This document shows, one piece after another, positions 1-17,727 of a stretch of DNA of 64,000 nt; position 1 is the first letter of the stretch, and the number at the start of each line of letters is the position of its first letter. A program made the position numbers and the translations under genes. This DNA is from Petrosia ficiformis (lineage: Eukaryota > Porifera > Demospongiae > Haplosclerida > Petrosiidae). Location: assembly GCA_947044365.1 (NCBI GenBank), contig OX345639.1, positions 4,879,944 to 4,943,943 on the forward strand. Reading direction: 5' to 3'. A model generated the notes under the pieces. The model was not told where the DNA came from and ran no database searches. It saw nothing but the letters and a program-made list of their open reading frames with translations.

Positions 1-580
1 GTAATTAATGTGATGTAAATGTACACGTGTACATATTATTTACATGTGGTGTACATGTACTAATGTATATGTACATCATGTGTAATTAATGTGATGTAAA
101 TGTACACGTGTACATATTATTTACATGTGGTGTACATGTACTAATGTATAAGTACATCATATGTAATTAATATGATGTAAATGTACTACATAAATGTACA
201 CGTGTACATATTATTTACATGTGGTGTACATGTACTAATGTATAAGTACATCATATGTAATTAATATGATGTAAATGTACTACATAAATGTACACATGTA
301 CATATTATTTACATGTGGTGTACATGTACTAATATATAAGTACATCATATATAATTAATATGATGTAAATGTACTACATAAATGTACACATGTACATATT
401 ATTTACATGTGGTGTACATGTACTAATATATAAGTACATCATATATAATTAATATGATGTAAATGTACTACATAAATGTACACGTGTACATATTATTTAC
501 ATGTGGTGTACGTGTACTAATGTATAAGTACATCATATGTAATTAATATGATGTACATGTACTACATAAATGTACATATA
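1..580. repeat. AT-rich tandem repeat array (about 80-96 bp units)
   Basis: Six or more head-to-tail units built on the words TAATTAATRTGATGTAAATG, TGTACACGTGTACATATTAT and TACATGTGGTGTACATGTAC. The first units are about 80 bp; later ones gain a 16-bp ACTACATAAATGTACA-type insert and are about 96 bp. Units are nearly identical, so the array is young. It lies upstream of the first visible MCM5 exon and is probably intronic. TGTAC palindromes recur in every unit. Confidence 0.95.
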
Positions 581-702
581 TGTGTACTTAATTAATCCAT
601 AAGCCTGGTTTTCTCAGAGCCAGTCACATATTATGTTATATTTGTATAATAATTATATAATTATGTATATGTAGATACATAATTTGTATACATGTAATAC
701 AG

Positions 703-6406
<5,704 letters not shown>

Positions 6407-6848
6407 CTGTCTTATTGACTTTTGAGAAATATTATAAGTGATTATCTTTACAATTACACGTGACCTAATTCTCAAAAAAGGACACTCTTTACAAAATAAT
6501 TTTGATCAGATGAAATGCTTTAATAGCCATTTTGTACAGGAAGTCAATGCAATGACGACATTCAATATTTAAAGATAGCTCTTCCTGGATACCAACTTTA
6601 ATTGACTTCCTGTAGAAAATTGGTAGAATGGCGAGTTAAATTTGATTAATTACATTGCCAATCTCCATATCCCATAAACCTGAGTATAATAGAGTTTAAC
6701 AATTCATGTTACTTATTACAGACTAAAAGAAGTTGAGCTTATTAATAATCTTCAGAGCCAAGATGGGGGAGGAGTGGTGGCACCTCCCTTTTGATCACTT
6801 AATTCGTATCTTAAAATAATATAATAAAACATTATAAAACATTAACAA
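6407..6848. other. MCM5/ICE1 convergent 3' spacer
   Basis: 442 bp between two stop codons. AATAAA-type signals lie at about 6820-6835 on the + strand. An acceptor-like TTATTACAG at 6713-6721 is followed by an open stretch of 23 codons ending at 6795; see findings. No other gene was seen. Confidence 0.6.
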
Positions 6849-7751
6849 TTATCTTGTGCATCTATTATTTTGTGTAATGTGATTATAATCTAAGGCTAGA
6901 GGAGCTGTTTCAGAGCTTTGATACAGAACTGTAGTCCATTTGATTAGAGTGTTCGTAATGTTCATTCTGTTTGGATGAGATGATGGACAAAGATCACACA
7001 GAGCATCTGCAGCTGCTAGCTGAATAGGTAGAGTAACTAGAGAAATGTATAAAATGACATCATAGTAAGTCATGTGACATCTATCAATACAATAGTAAGG
7101 CAATCATGTGACACAACATTACACTACATGTACAGTCATGTGATCACTACATTAGTGGAATATTATAATAATGCAATGTGACATCATACATGTATAATCC
7201 GCTGTATACAGCAGGTCCAAGTAATGTAGGAGTCGTATTATTACTAACCTTCCTTTGAGGTATGGTTTGAAGTTGATTTCTGTAATATGACAAGAAACAC
7301 TTTCTGCAGCTGTTGAATAGACAATGAATTTGGATCATGACTTAATCCTCTCTGACCAATAAAACCTGGGACAGGAGAATGAAATAAATAATGAGTATAT
7401 ACATTGTGTATCTTAGGGATGTGCGATACAACTAAATAATAGTATTGTGTGTCGCTGCAAAAAATATCACGATACTAGCTTTTTATAATTACTTTTAGGT
7501 ATAAAATTAGACAAATTAGACAAATTAGAAAAACCATGTTCACTAAACTGTCCATTCCAGTGTATCGATACACCCAAAAGCCAATATTGTATCACGAATT
7601 TCACGATATTGAATGACACATCACTAATATATCTACACATCAATACGGAGAAAAGGTTTAGTATCAACAGTGCTGGATTACAGAAAAATGCTTTTGGTGA
7701 TGTCACTTCTTTTGAATATCTTTTGACAAATTATTGATCAACACTACAACA

Positions 7752-7797
<46 letters not shown>

Positions 7798-10700
7798 TTA
7801 TCTATTTATCTATCTATCTCACCTAATAATCTGATGATACAGACTACAGCTGCTTCTCTCAAGCTACCTGGTTGTTTGTTCCATTGTTGTAACAAGGGCC
7901 AAAGATACCGTCTAATCAATGTATCGTTAGTCCATGCCCATCCCTGACATGCCCCCAAAACTCTTAGTGCCATCACTATAGCATATGCATGCTTACTGGG
8001 TCTAGGACGTAGCCCAGCGGATGTTGAATTAGAGGGTGGGATTTCGATCTTTATATAAGGACTGAGTTTGAGTATTTCGATGAAGGAGTGGAGCAATTGA
8101 TTTATATATGTATCAGGAATCTATGAAATGGGATAAAAATGTAATTAAATAAAAAAGATTACAAAAACTTACCATTTCCCATTTGCACAATATCCGAGCA
8201 TTACTGATGGCACCTTTGTTTACATCTGTCTCTTGATTCTTCCTTGCTAAAACTGACATAATCACTTCCACTGTGAAACTCAATGGCTGATACTCTAGTC
8301 CTTAACAATAAAATAAACTTTAACGCACAAAAAACTAAATCCACTAACACATACACACATTGGTTCAGTATCTAACTATATTGGGATATCACCCAGCACA
8401 AACACATACACACATTGGTACAGTATCTAAGTATATTGGGATATCACCCAGCACAAACACATACACACATTGGTACAGTATCTAAGTATATTGGGATATC
8501 ACCCAGCACAAACACATACACACATTGGTACAGTATCTAACTATATTGGGATATCATCCAGCACTAACACATACACACATTGGTACAGTATCTAACTATA
8601 TTGGGATATCATCTAACACATACACACATTGGTACAGTATCTAACTATATTGGGATATCACCCAGCACTAACACAGACATACAAACACTTAGAACAATGT
8701 GTAATACTAACCTTTGGCAGATAGAGAACCTTTGTCAAACAGAGGAGGACCTGAAGTGTTACGAGCAAATGCATGAGGCCAGACTGATACCAAAGCAACC
8801 ATGGTAGGAAGATGGCTTGAGGCACTTGATTTAAGGAGAAGTTCACAAGCGAAGAATTGTACCTGATCTACATCAGCTTGAAGTCGACAAAGAGCAGAAT
8901 ACAATCGACTACAAATGAATGATAATATACAGGTATATCACATTGTAATCATGTGACTAGGATGACCTTAAAATTAGGATGTAATGACTTGGTATGTACT
9001 ATAGTGTATAGTTTAATGTCATAAGCACTGGCGTGTTTAAGGGGGGGCCTGGGGGGGCCCAGGCCCACCCTGTTGTCTAAATAACAATTCTAATTAATGC
9101 CCCCGTGCATCGTGGTTTGCAGAAATGAGCCTATTTCGCCCCCATTACAGGATTAACTGAGTCTGATTTGGACTCTGAGTCTGAGAGCATTGAATCAGTA
9201 GACCCACAAAGATCATGAACAGTGCCAGATTCTCAGTTGTCTTCCGACTCATCATCAATAATAGCGATAATGTACCATTATGTACGTAATGTACGTCGCA
9301 ATGTCGACCACACCTCTAATGAATAAATAATAATTCAAAAATTTTTGGCACACTTCGTGCGCCATTATTACACCAATACAGGTGCTAGGCCCCCCCTGGT
9401 ATTCAGGTCTAGACACGCCACTGGTCATAAGGTTTAATACATGATTATACTGTAACTCAATATTGAAGCAAGATTGTTGGTCCTTGCAAACTAAAGTTAT
9501 GAACATTTTTCTGAGGTCATGGTGACCTGTTTATATAATGTACACACACACACATACATGTATAACTCACCACATTGCACAAACAGCATGAAATCTAAGA
9601 TTCTCCGTTAATAAAACTTTATCTCTTAGTCGATTCATTAGCTCAGGAAGGAGTGAAGTCGTATCAGTTCGTAGCTGCTGAATGTTGATCAGAAGAGCAA
9701 TTAATAAGGTCTCCACTCGAGGGAGTGGTGGGACATAGTTTGGACTGAAAGGGTCCAGAGTACGACGAACAACTAATGAACATCGGTCCCAACACAGCTT
9801 CATAGTAGACTCAAATTTTGGATAATATTTCAATAAAAGAAACTAAAGGAGAGGAAAGAGCCATTAATTGAATATTTCCAATTATTAAAATTAATTCTCA
9901 CTTCATTATACATGTAGGTTCATCATTAGTGATAATTCTTATCATGATATGCAAACATGTGAGAATTAGAAACAAAGAAAAACTGAAAAAGTTATGGATT
10001 TATTAATCCAGGATCTACCTTCTACTGTATATATAGCGCTAAATTTTAATGTTTTGATGATATTCAACTATTTCACGATATATTATTGATATGTCCTCAT
10101 AAATCAATGAATATATTTATCTTATAATGAAGTGAGAATTAAGTTAACGGAAAACAAAAATAGAAGTAAATTTTTGATTTCTGTCTTTCAAGTATTAAAC
10201 TATAATATGGGAATTTATGTGGAACCAGGCAATCATTTACATACAAACATAAAACAGAATGGCCACAAGTTCATCTGTGTGTGTGTGTGTGCGTGTGTAA
10301 AGTGTAAGCTAGGGGTTTCTAAAGACTTGACTATTGAGAACCTCTTCTTACCTTCATTATTCCAGACACAAGAGGGGCTGTTGATTGGATGTTAGTAGGT
10401 GTTGAATACATGGTAATACATGTTGAAAGATGTAGTGTACCAGCTACCAGCTGGTCTAGACTTTGTGCGATATAGTTTGTAACCTTTTGTTGTTTGTGTT
10501 TCCATTTAGCTGAAAAATAAATAAATAAATAAATAAAAACAGTTTAAAGATTTAACGACAGGTACATGATTTGAATGGATTTTTAATATGAATGTCAGTA
10601 TGGATAGTTTGTTATTTGTGTATTGTCAATGTACATATTGTTTATTATGATGTTATTACTGTCAACATAATATCCATTGCATTATCTAATGTCACTATAC

Positions 10701-13700
10701 AATGTATATTGTCCTATGATTTGTCCCAGTATATAACATGTAGCATTAGTGATGGACTTACGGATTTTTGGATTATACTTCTTTTTACTCTGTGGTTCAA
10801 ATTCTTGAATTTGCAACAACGCCTCTGCCAACCATGGTGGAATAGGTTTAGGACAACACACACTTGAGTTAAGTGCTTGTTGCATTTGGCATGGAGGTTT
10901 TTCTGAAAATTGAGGTATTGGTTGAGGTCCAAAAGCAGGGAAATCTGAAGTGAGTTGTCCTAGCAGAGGAGAAGTAGATCGACTGGAGGAAATTGAAGAT
11001 TCTGGAGTGTTCTCCTTTAGCCATTGACCTGTGGCTCCATCAGTTGTTGGATGATGTTTAGCAGATTTCTTTGGAACGGAAGGATATTTAGGGGAATCCA
11101 CAGATTGGTCACAATATCCTACAGAAAATGTTGTATGCAGTTCATGGATTTGTGACTCTGGTATACTGGGATCAGGCGACTGAATCGCACCTTCTTCTGT
11201 TGTCAGGACATGTGATTCTAGTATCATAGGATCAGGTGATTGAATTTCATCCTTCTCCGTTGTAAGGACCTGTGATTCTAGTATCTTAGAATTAGGTGAA
11301 TGAATCTCACCCTCCTCTGTTGTAAGGACTTGTGATTCTAGTATCATAGGTTCAGGTGAGCGAATCTCACCCTCTTCTCTTGTATGAGGTTCATGGATTT
11401 GTGACCACGGTATCCTAAGATCAGGTAATTGATTCTCACTCTCGTTTGTCACATAAAATTCCTGGACATGTGACTCTAGTATCTTAGGATCAGATAGTTG
11501 ACTCTCATCCTCCTCTGTTGAAAGGACATGTGATTTTAGTATCTTAGGATCAGGTGATTCAATCTCACCTTTTTCTGCTGCAAGGACACGAGAATCAAGT
11601 TCCTGGACATATGATTCTAGTATCTTAGCATCAGGTAATTGAATCTCACCTTCCTCTGTTGCAAGGACACGTTCCTGGACATGTGATTCTAGTATCATAG
11701 CACCAGGTAATTGAATCTCACCTTCCTCTACAGCATGAGATTTGTGGACCTGTGATTCTGGTATTCTAGGATCAAGTAATCGATTCATACCCGCTGAGGT
11801 ATTTGATTCTATGGGAAAATTAGTCGCATCCTCTTTTGCAGTAAATCGATCAAGATCAATTACAAGCTCATCATAATCATATGAGATAAATTTTCTCTTC
11901 TTACGATGATTTGTCATTCCTTCCATTACTTTAATAGATGTGTGGTGAGGCGGAATGGTGCCTTTGGATGGAAGAGTACTCTCAGAAATAGAATCGGATA
12001 TCTGGTGAGGAGGAATGGTACCTCTAGATTGAACAGTACTCTTGGAAATAGAATGGGATGTTTTTCTGTTGGATGTTTGGTGAGAAGGAATGGTACCTCT
12101 GGATGGAACAGTACTCTTGGAAATCTGGTGAGGAGGAATGGTACGTCTGGATGGAACAGTACTTTTGGAAATCTGGTGAGGAGGAATGGTACGTCTGGAT
12201 GGAACAGCACTCTTGGAAATCTGGTGAGGAGGAATGGTACCTCTGGATGGAACAGTACTCTTGGAAATCTGGTGAGGAGGAATGGTACCTCTGGATGGAA
12301 CAGTACTCTTGGAAATCTGGTGAGGAGGAATGGTACCTCTGGATGGAACAGTACTCTCAGAAATAGAATTGGACGTCTGGTGAGGAGAAATGGTGCCTCT
12401 GGATGGAACAGTACTCTTGGAAATTTGGTGAGGAGGAATGGTACCTCTGGATGGAACAGTACTCTCAGAAATAGAATTGGACGTCTGGTGAGGAGGAATG
12501 GTGCCTCTGGATGGAACAGTGCTCTCAGAAATAGAATCGGATATTTTTCTGTTAGATGTTTGGTAAGAAGGAATGGTACCTCTGGATGGAACAGTACTAT
12601 CAGAAATAGAATTGGATGTCTGGTGAGGAGGAACGGTACCTCTGGATGGAACAGTACTCTCAGAAATAGAATCGGATATTTTTCTGTTGGATGTCTGAAT
12701 GGTGCCTCTGGATTGAACAGTACTATCGGAAATAAAATTGGATATCTGATAAGAAGGAATGGTACCTCTGGATGGAATGGTACTCTCAGAAATAGAATTA
12801 GATGTCTGGTGAAGAGGAATGGTACCTCTGGATGGAATAGTACCCTCGGAAATAGAATCGGATATCTTTCTGTTGGATGTCTGGTGAGAAGAAATGGTAC
12901 CTCTGGATGGAACAGTACTATCAGAAATAGAATTGGATATCTGATAAGAAAGAATGGTACCTCTGGACGGAATGGTACTCTCAGAAATAGAATTAGATGT
13001 CTGGTGAAGAGGAATGGTACCTCTGGATGGAACAGTACTCTCAGAAATAGAATTGGATGTTTTTCTGTTGGATGTCTGGTGAGAAGGAATGGTACCTCTG
13101 GATGAAACAGTACTATCGGAAATAGAATTGGAAGTCTGGTGAGGAGGAATGGTGCCTCTGGATGGAACAGTACCCTCGGAAATAGAATCCGATGTTTTTC
13201 TGTTGGATGTCTGAATAGTGCCTCTGGATTGAACAGTACTATCGGAAATAGAATTGGATATCTGATAAGAAGGAATGGTACCTCTGGACGGAATGGTACT
13301 CTCAGAAATAGAATTAGATGTCTGGTGAAGAGGAATGGTACCTCTGGATGGAATGGTACTCTCAGAAATAGAATTAGATGTCTGGTGAAGAGGAATGGTA
13401 CCTCTGGATGGAATAGTACCCTCGGCAATAGAATCGGATATCTTTCTGTTGGATGTCTGGTGAGAAGAAATGGTACCTCTGGATGGAACAGTACTCTCAG
13501 AAATAGAATCGGATGTTTTTCTGTTGGATGTCTGGTGAGAAGGAATGGTACCTCTGGATGAAACAGTATTATCGGAAATAGAATTGGAAGTCTGGTGAGG
13601 AGGAATGGTGCCTCTGGATGGAACAGTGCTCTCAGAAATAGTATCGGTTATCTTTTTGTTTGGAGAGTTAGTAACACATCTGAAGCCAACAGTTTCATCA

Positions 13701-14997
13701 ACAGGAGGATATATCGAGGAGTGAATAACAGTAAAATCAGGTTTGACACGAATTGGTGAAGGAGACAAAAGTGGTGGAGCTAATGATGTGAATTCTGGGA
13801 GGAGAGGTTTAAATATTTCAGGGGTTACCTGTGGCTGAAAAACTCGAGGAGAGGGAGGGAGAGGAGAGAGACATTCAAGATCAAAGAAATGAAATAGAGG
13901 TAGAGGTGATGTTGAAGGTGATTGTGAGAAAGATGACAAAGGTGTTAAAGGTGAAGAAGGTGAGTAATAAGGTGAGTGTGAGACAGGTGATAGCGAAGTC
14001 AAAGGTGAAGGTGGAAGAGGTGATACAGCATCATAACAATAAGGAGTTGCTGAGAGTGAAATATCAAAGTTTGGAAGGATAGTGTTAGAAGAACTGTTAG
14101 TATCTTCTACAGACATTTCAGTGGAGTAGTTATCAACATCTATAACAACAGATGGACTTGAATTAACAATCTCCTCACATTTTCCAGTATCATTCATATT
14201 TTCAAATGGTGTGTTTGTTAATGTAGACTCTACAAACCAATCCTTATATATCTGTTTATCACTGACACATTTTCTTTTCTTCTCACAAGGAGATGGTTCG
14301 TCATTCTTTCTCTTACAAGGTGTAACTACACTTCTCATATCAAACTCCCTACTGAATTTCTTCATCACTGCATACTTGCCCTGATCATTATCATCTGTCT
14401 TTCCAATAGTTTCAAATTCTTTCCCTTTCTCTAAAACATCCATACACTTTTCTTCCTCAATCTGTTCTACAGTGACTATAAAGCTGTCTTCCATCACTCC
14501 TTCCTGTACATCTTCATCAGGTCTGAAATCAATCGAACTCTCCTCCTCCAAAGATGTTCCATTCATGACCTCCACATCTCTTAAATTTAATTGCAAACTC
14601 TTTGTACAATCCTGATTCTCTTTTAATACTTCTTCTCCATTTTTAATGAAATTTGTCAGCTCTTCCAAATCCTGAGTCTGTTTCTCTTCCACGTTTGGCT
14701 CCTCATGTCCCCTCCAAACTAAATCTTCATCATGACACTTATGTATCATTGTTTCTGACACACCTCCATTTCTGGATGACTCTTCTAAGCATTCATTGAC
14801 ACACTCTATCTGTTTAATTTCCACCACGTCTTCTTCAAACAAATTTGTTGGATTTGTTTTATCTTCTGTCACCTGATTCTTGTCCAAACTTTGCTGTGCA
14901 TCTATTTCATAACATTGTACATCGATCCATTCCTCCTTTGCAACTTTTACAGGTGTAGACAGACTAATGGGTCTTTTAAATTCCACATTACGAGCCA

Positions 14998-15042
<45 letters not shown>

Positions 15043-17469
15043 ACTACAATCATACTGTCATTTATTTTAATTACTGAACGTTGGGCAATGTTGACTTTAT
15101 ATGTAGAAACTACTCAATTGACACGTGTGTTTTGGAGGTGGGTATTGGACAGAGCCTTTAACTAGCTTTGAGGTCTGTTTTTAACTATTAGGTTAGTAGC
15201 AAGGCTTTCAACCATGGCTACAAAGTTTCTAAATGTTTAAAAAAGCAGTGAAGTTTTGTTATTGTCCACTCATCTTATATTAATTAAAGGCGTGGCTTCT
15301 GCTTTGCTAGCATTATTAATGCTCTTAACGCACTTTGTGGGAAACACAAAAATATGGGTTTGAGTCCAGTGCAAAGGTATGGGTTTGAGCCTAGTTCATG
15401 CAAATGTATGGGTCTGGTATACATGTAAATTACTAACTATTAGAGTTGTAGCATCTCGTAAGTTCTTTGTTCAATCTAGCAGCCTTCTTCTGTAATGCAT
15501 CTTTCCTGAGTCAAAATAATATAATTATAATATCATGATAATATTATCATACACACTTACTGAAGTTGTAGTTCGTTTACTTCTTTTGTCATAGTGTTCA
15601 ATACTCCTTCAGAGCATTCCAGCTCAAGTTCTTCGACTTTAGCTTCCAGCTGCTCAATGTGTATCTACAGGAAAATATCAAATATTATTTAACAAGATTG
15701 TAATAATAGTATTACTAGAGAATGATAGCATGCCTGATAATCATTTTGGAGCGAGCCTGAGAAGGCGCAGTTCAAAAATTTCTTACAAACTCTCTAATCT
15801 CTCTTCTCTTTAATCAAACGTCTACACAGCTCTTATCGCCCTATGTCTCTCTAATCTTACTTCTTTTTCGTCATCTGTCTCCCTCTATTCTTTTCATTAA
15901 CTTCGCTTCACTTCACTTCTCTCTCCTCTTCAGTTTCTGTGGCTCGTTTATACCTATCTCTTAAGTCTTCATCCATACACGAACACGTGGCTTTCAAAAT
16001 TCACAAAATGACACTCACAGAAATTCACCAATGGCAGTGCGTATACAATACATTTAGAGAATATGTACAATAACATATATTATATATATAGTTATATACA
16101 ATACAAACATTTCAGCTGACTGATAAGCGTGGTGCTTGCTGAGGCTCGCCCCAATCATACAAAACAAATAGTGGGAAGGTTAGGATTATATTTACATGTA
16201 CATATATTTTATTCAATGTGTCACTGTTTTTGATAAGTTCACCATTGGCCTAAAGAGCTTCTTATTTGGCTCTACTCAGTTCTCTCTTTGGACCAGTGGC
16301 ACATTTAATTATGGTTATATTGTCACTAACAGCATTACACATGTAACTCTTTGTTAATTGGCTTAAGATGTATTCCCAATGGTGCACACACTAAACATTG
16401 TTGAGCCAATTTGGCCCATGCTTCAAAATGCATCAGAAACTCTGAACTGTGTACTAAACTACACACCATACAACCCAGAGTGTGTTTCTGAACAATATAA
16501 AGTAGATACAATTGACAATGACATTGTATAATTATAAACCACAAGCCAGTACATAATGTACATGCATGTACATCTAACACACACAGAGACAGACACATAC
16601 ACACACATTTTGACCCTCTCTTTCATTTCTCATCTCTTCCAGCTGATCATGCAATTGTGAAATAGTACACTTGTGTTTTTCATTTTCCTAAAAAAATAAA
16701 AATGAAGATAAATATATAACAGCATTTCAATATATACCTGATGTAATAAACAAAGCTCTTCTTTTAAACCAGATAAACTGGTTTGGAGTTCTTTATTAGT
16801 TTTTGACTTGATTTGATAACGCTGGATCAACTTGCTACAGAATAAAAGGAGGTGTGTCCATCAATTAATTAATAATGATGGTAGGAGTGACTTACTTGGT
16901 ATCTATAATTTTATTTTTGAGCATTATAAACCACTTGTCTGAGACCGTCTTCATTTCCATATTAAAAATGCAATCATCATCTAATATACCATCGAGAGAC
17001 AGAGGGTCTTCTCCAAGTGATGTTGCTTGAAGAGACATTGTTCCTCCATTCCAACACTCCGATGATGGTGAAGGTGTAAAAGGTGGAGTCTATAATGAAA
17101 AATAGTTTACTAAAAAAAATTACATATAAAAATATTAGAAATTGCATTCAAGCAATCTGATTGGTGTACTGTTTATTCATGCGCCAAAAATAACTTCTGT
17201 ATATGCACATCATCAGACAATCCCTCCTCCATTTTTCCATATTCAAGGTAGGGGCAAAATAATAGGGGTGTGGCCATACATCATCCCAATAATATAACTA
17301 TAATATAATAATTATAGACACACATGTATAATATAATAACAGATATATCACTAATAAGAGACATAATAACAGATATATCACTAATTGAAACACGTCTTAC
17401 CTCTAACACCTGCTCATTCCACGCTTCCCCCTGACTGCTATAGGTAGATGTACTACATGCACTCATCAT
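6849..17469 (-). CDS. ICE1: Little elongation complex subunit 1 homologue (ICE1)
   Basis: In animals ICE1 scaffolds the little elongation complex that drives RNA polymerase II transcription of snRNA genes. Fourteen exons: 17469-17401, 17089-16896, 16834-16738, 16687-16601, 15664-15561, 15505-15438, 14997-10762, 10509-10352, 9842-9571, 8908-8712, 8300-8173, 8120-7823, 7365-7249 and 7036-6849. Phases join to about 2070 residues. The N-terminus (residues 80-210) is coiled coil (KNKELQTSLSGLKEEL, IHIEQLEAKVEELELE). The 4.2-kb exon is disordered, with SP/PSP runs and two internal repeat arrays. The C-terminal helical domain identifies the family: WAWTNDTLIRRYLWPLLQQW, CIIRLLG and LPIQLAAADALCDLCPSS match the vertebrate ICE1 tail (WTHDN..LWPV.DKW, IQLAAVYALCDLSPS). 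The exon 4 donor (GTATGT in a GT run) is the least certain junction. The start is the first ATG after in-frame stops. It is head-to-head with RBM8A. Confidence 0.85.
7751..7816. repeat. (TCTA)n microsatellite in an ICE1 intron
   Basis: About 16 TCTA units running almost to the splice donor at 7822 of the exon encoding the YLWPLL segment. The donor is separated from the array by only a few bases. Confidence 0.95.
8340..8690. repeat. Tandem repeat, about 60 bp x 6, in an ICE1 intron
   Basis: Six copies of a unit containing AACACATACACACATTGGTA, CAGTATCTAACTATATTGGG and ATATCACCCAGCAC, with one shortened copy near 8600. They fill most of the intron between ICE1 exons 10 and 11. Confidence 0.93.
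8955..9535. repeat. Dispersed repeat family R1, copy 1 (split by a hAT MITE)
   Basis: Sequence related to copies near 37490-37680, 39268-39495 and 62658-62992. They share TATAGTTTAATGTCATAAG, TAATACATGATTATACTGTA and ACTCAATAATGAAGCA-type blocks and a TTATGAACATTTTTCTGAGG tail. The outer ends (ATGACCTTAAAATTAGG against the reverse complement of TTTTTCTGAGGTCATGG) look like weak inverted termini, so R1 is probably a non-autonomous DNA element. This copy is interrupted at 9026-9423. Confidence 0.75.
9018..9431. mobile_element. hAT-type MITE with perfect 8-bp target duplication
   Basis: The element at 9026-9423 (398 bp) starts CACTGGCGTGTTTA and ends TAGACACGCCACTG, giving inverted termini that read CA(C/G)TGGCGTGT.TA. 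It is flanked on both sides by GTCATAAG (9018-9025 and 9424-9431). An 8-bp duplication with CAGTGGCG-like termini is the hAT signature. The interior is short, G/C-rich at the left and has no transposase frame. It sits inside repeat R1 within an ICE1 intron. Confidence 0.88.
11150..11780 (-). repeat. Coding repeat array in ICE1 (ILESHVLTTEEGEIQSPD type)
   Basis: About nine imperfect 60-70 bp units in the large ICE1 exon, coding acidic units such as MILESHVLTTEEGEI(Q/H)SP(D/N). It is separated by about 150 bp from the larger SRGTIP array. The units are in frame and degenerate, so this array is older than the upstream one. Confidence 0.85.
11930..13665 (-). repeat. Large coding tandem array in ICE1 (STVPSRGTIPPHQTSNSISE)
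   Basis: About 1.7 kb of in-frame repeats coding variants of SNSISESTVPSRGTIPPHQT, with basic units 45-60 bp long and a higher-order pattern that adds an NRK(T/I)SD segment in some units. Near-identical units and shortened units at about 12120-12360 indicate recent expansion and contraction. All unit changes keep the frame. The composition is Ser/Thr/Pro-rich, so the segment is expected to be disordered and phosphorylatable. Confidence 0.95.
15002..15040. repeat. (GA)n run beside an ICE1 splice acceptor
   Basis: About 19 GA dinucleotides immediately 5' (on the - strand) of the acceptor of the 4.2-kb ICE1 exon. On the transcript this is a CT-rich tract that serves as an unusually long polypyrimidine tract. 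Confidence 0.9.
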
Positions 17470-17727
17470 GAAAGCCTGCAGAGTGAATATATGAACTCAC
17501 AAATCGTTGATCATGACGTTTTAGATATGTTTGGAGAGAAGAAGGAGGAGCTGTGTGGAGAACGTTTGTATATCGTTCTACACGTGGTGATGACGTCATT
17601 ACTGAGCACATGGTCCGGGCCGTAGGCCGTATTGTACCCCGGCGCGGTCGCATCCCCAGACACACCCACCACGTGGTGGGTGCGGCAGCGCAGCTGTGGA
17701 CGATATTTGAGACATTTGAGAGAAAAT
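17470..17727. promoter_or_regulatory. Bidirectional promoter ICE1/RBM8A
   Basis: 257 bp separate the divergent start codons. Visible elements are CACGTG at 17581-17586, a full CRE palindrome TGACGTCA at 17591-17598, and a perfect 20-bp palindrome CACCCACCACGTGGTGGGTG at 17663-17682 centred on a second CACGTG. The GC content is clearly higher than the surroundings. That one promoter region serves both genes is inferred from spacing. Confidence 0.7.

Noticed and set aside
1..580. CRISPR-like array
   Set aside because: Repeats are 80-96 bp head-to-tail with no unique spacers, in a eukaryotic gene context.
11906..13561. Frames of 399, 140 and 102 codons (+) and 500 codons (-, second frame) over the ICE1 repeat
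   Set aside because: Shadows of the in-frame 3n tandem array in the large ICE1 exon; no start context, no similarity and wrong frame for the flanking conserved domains.
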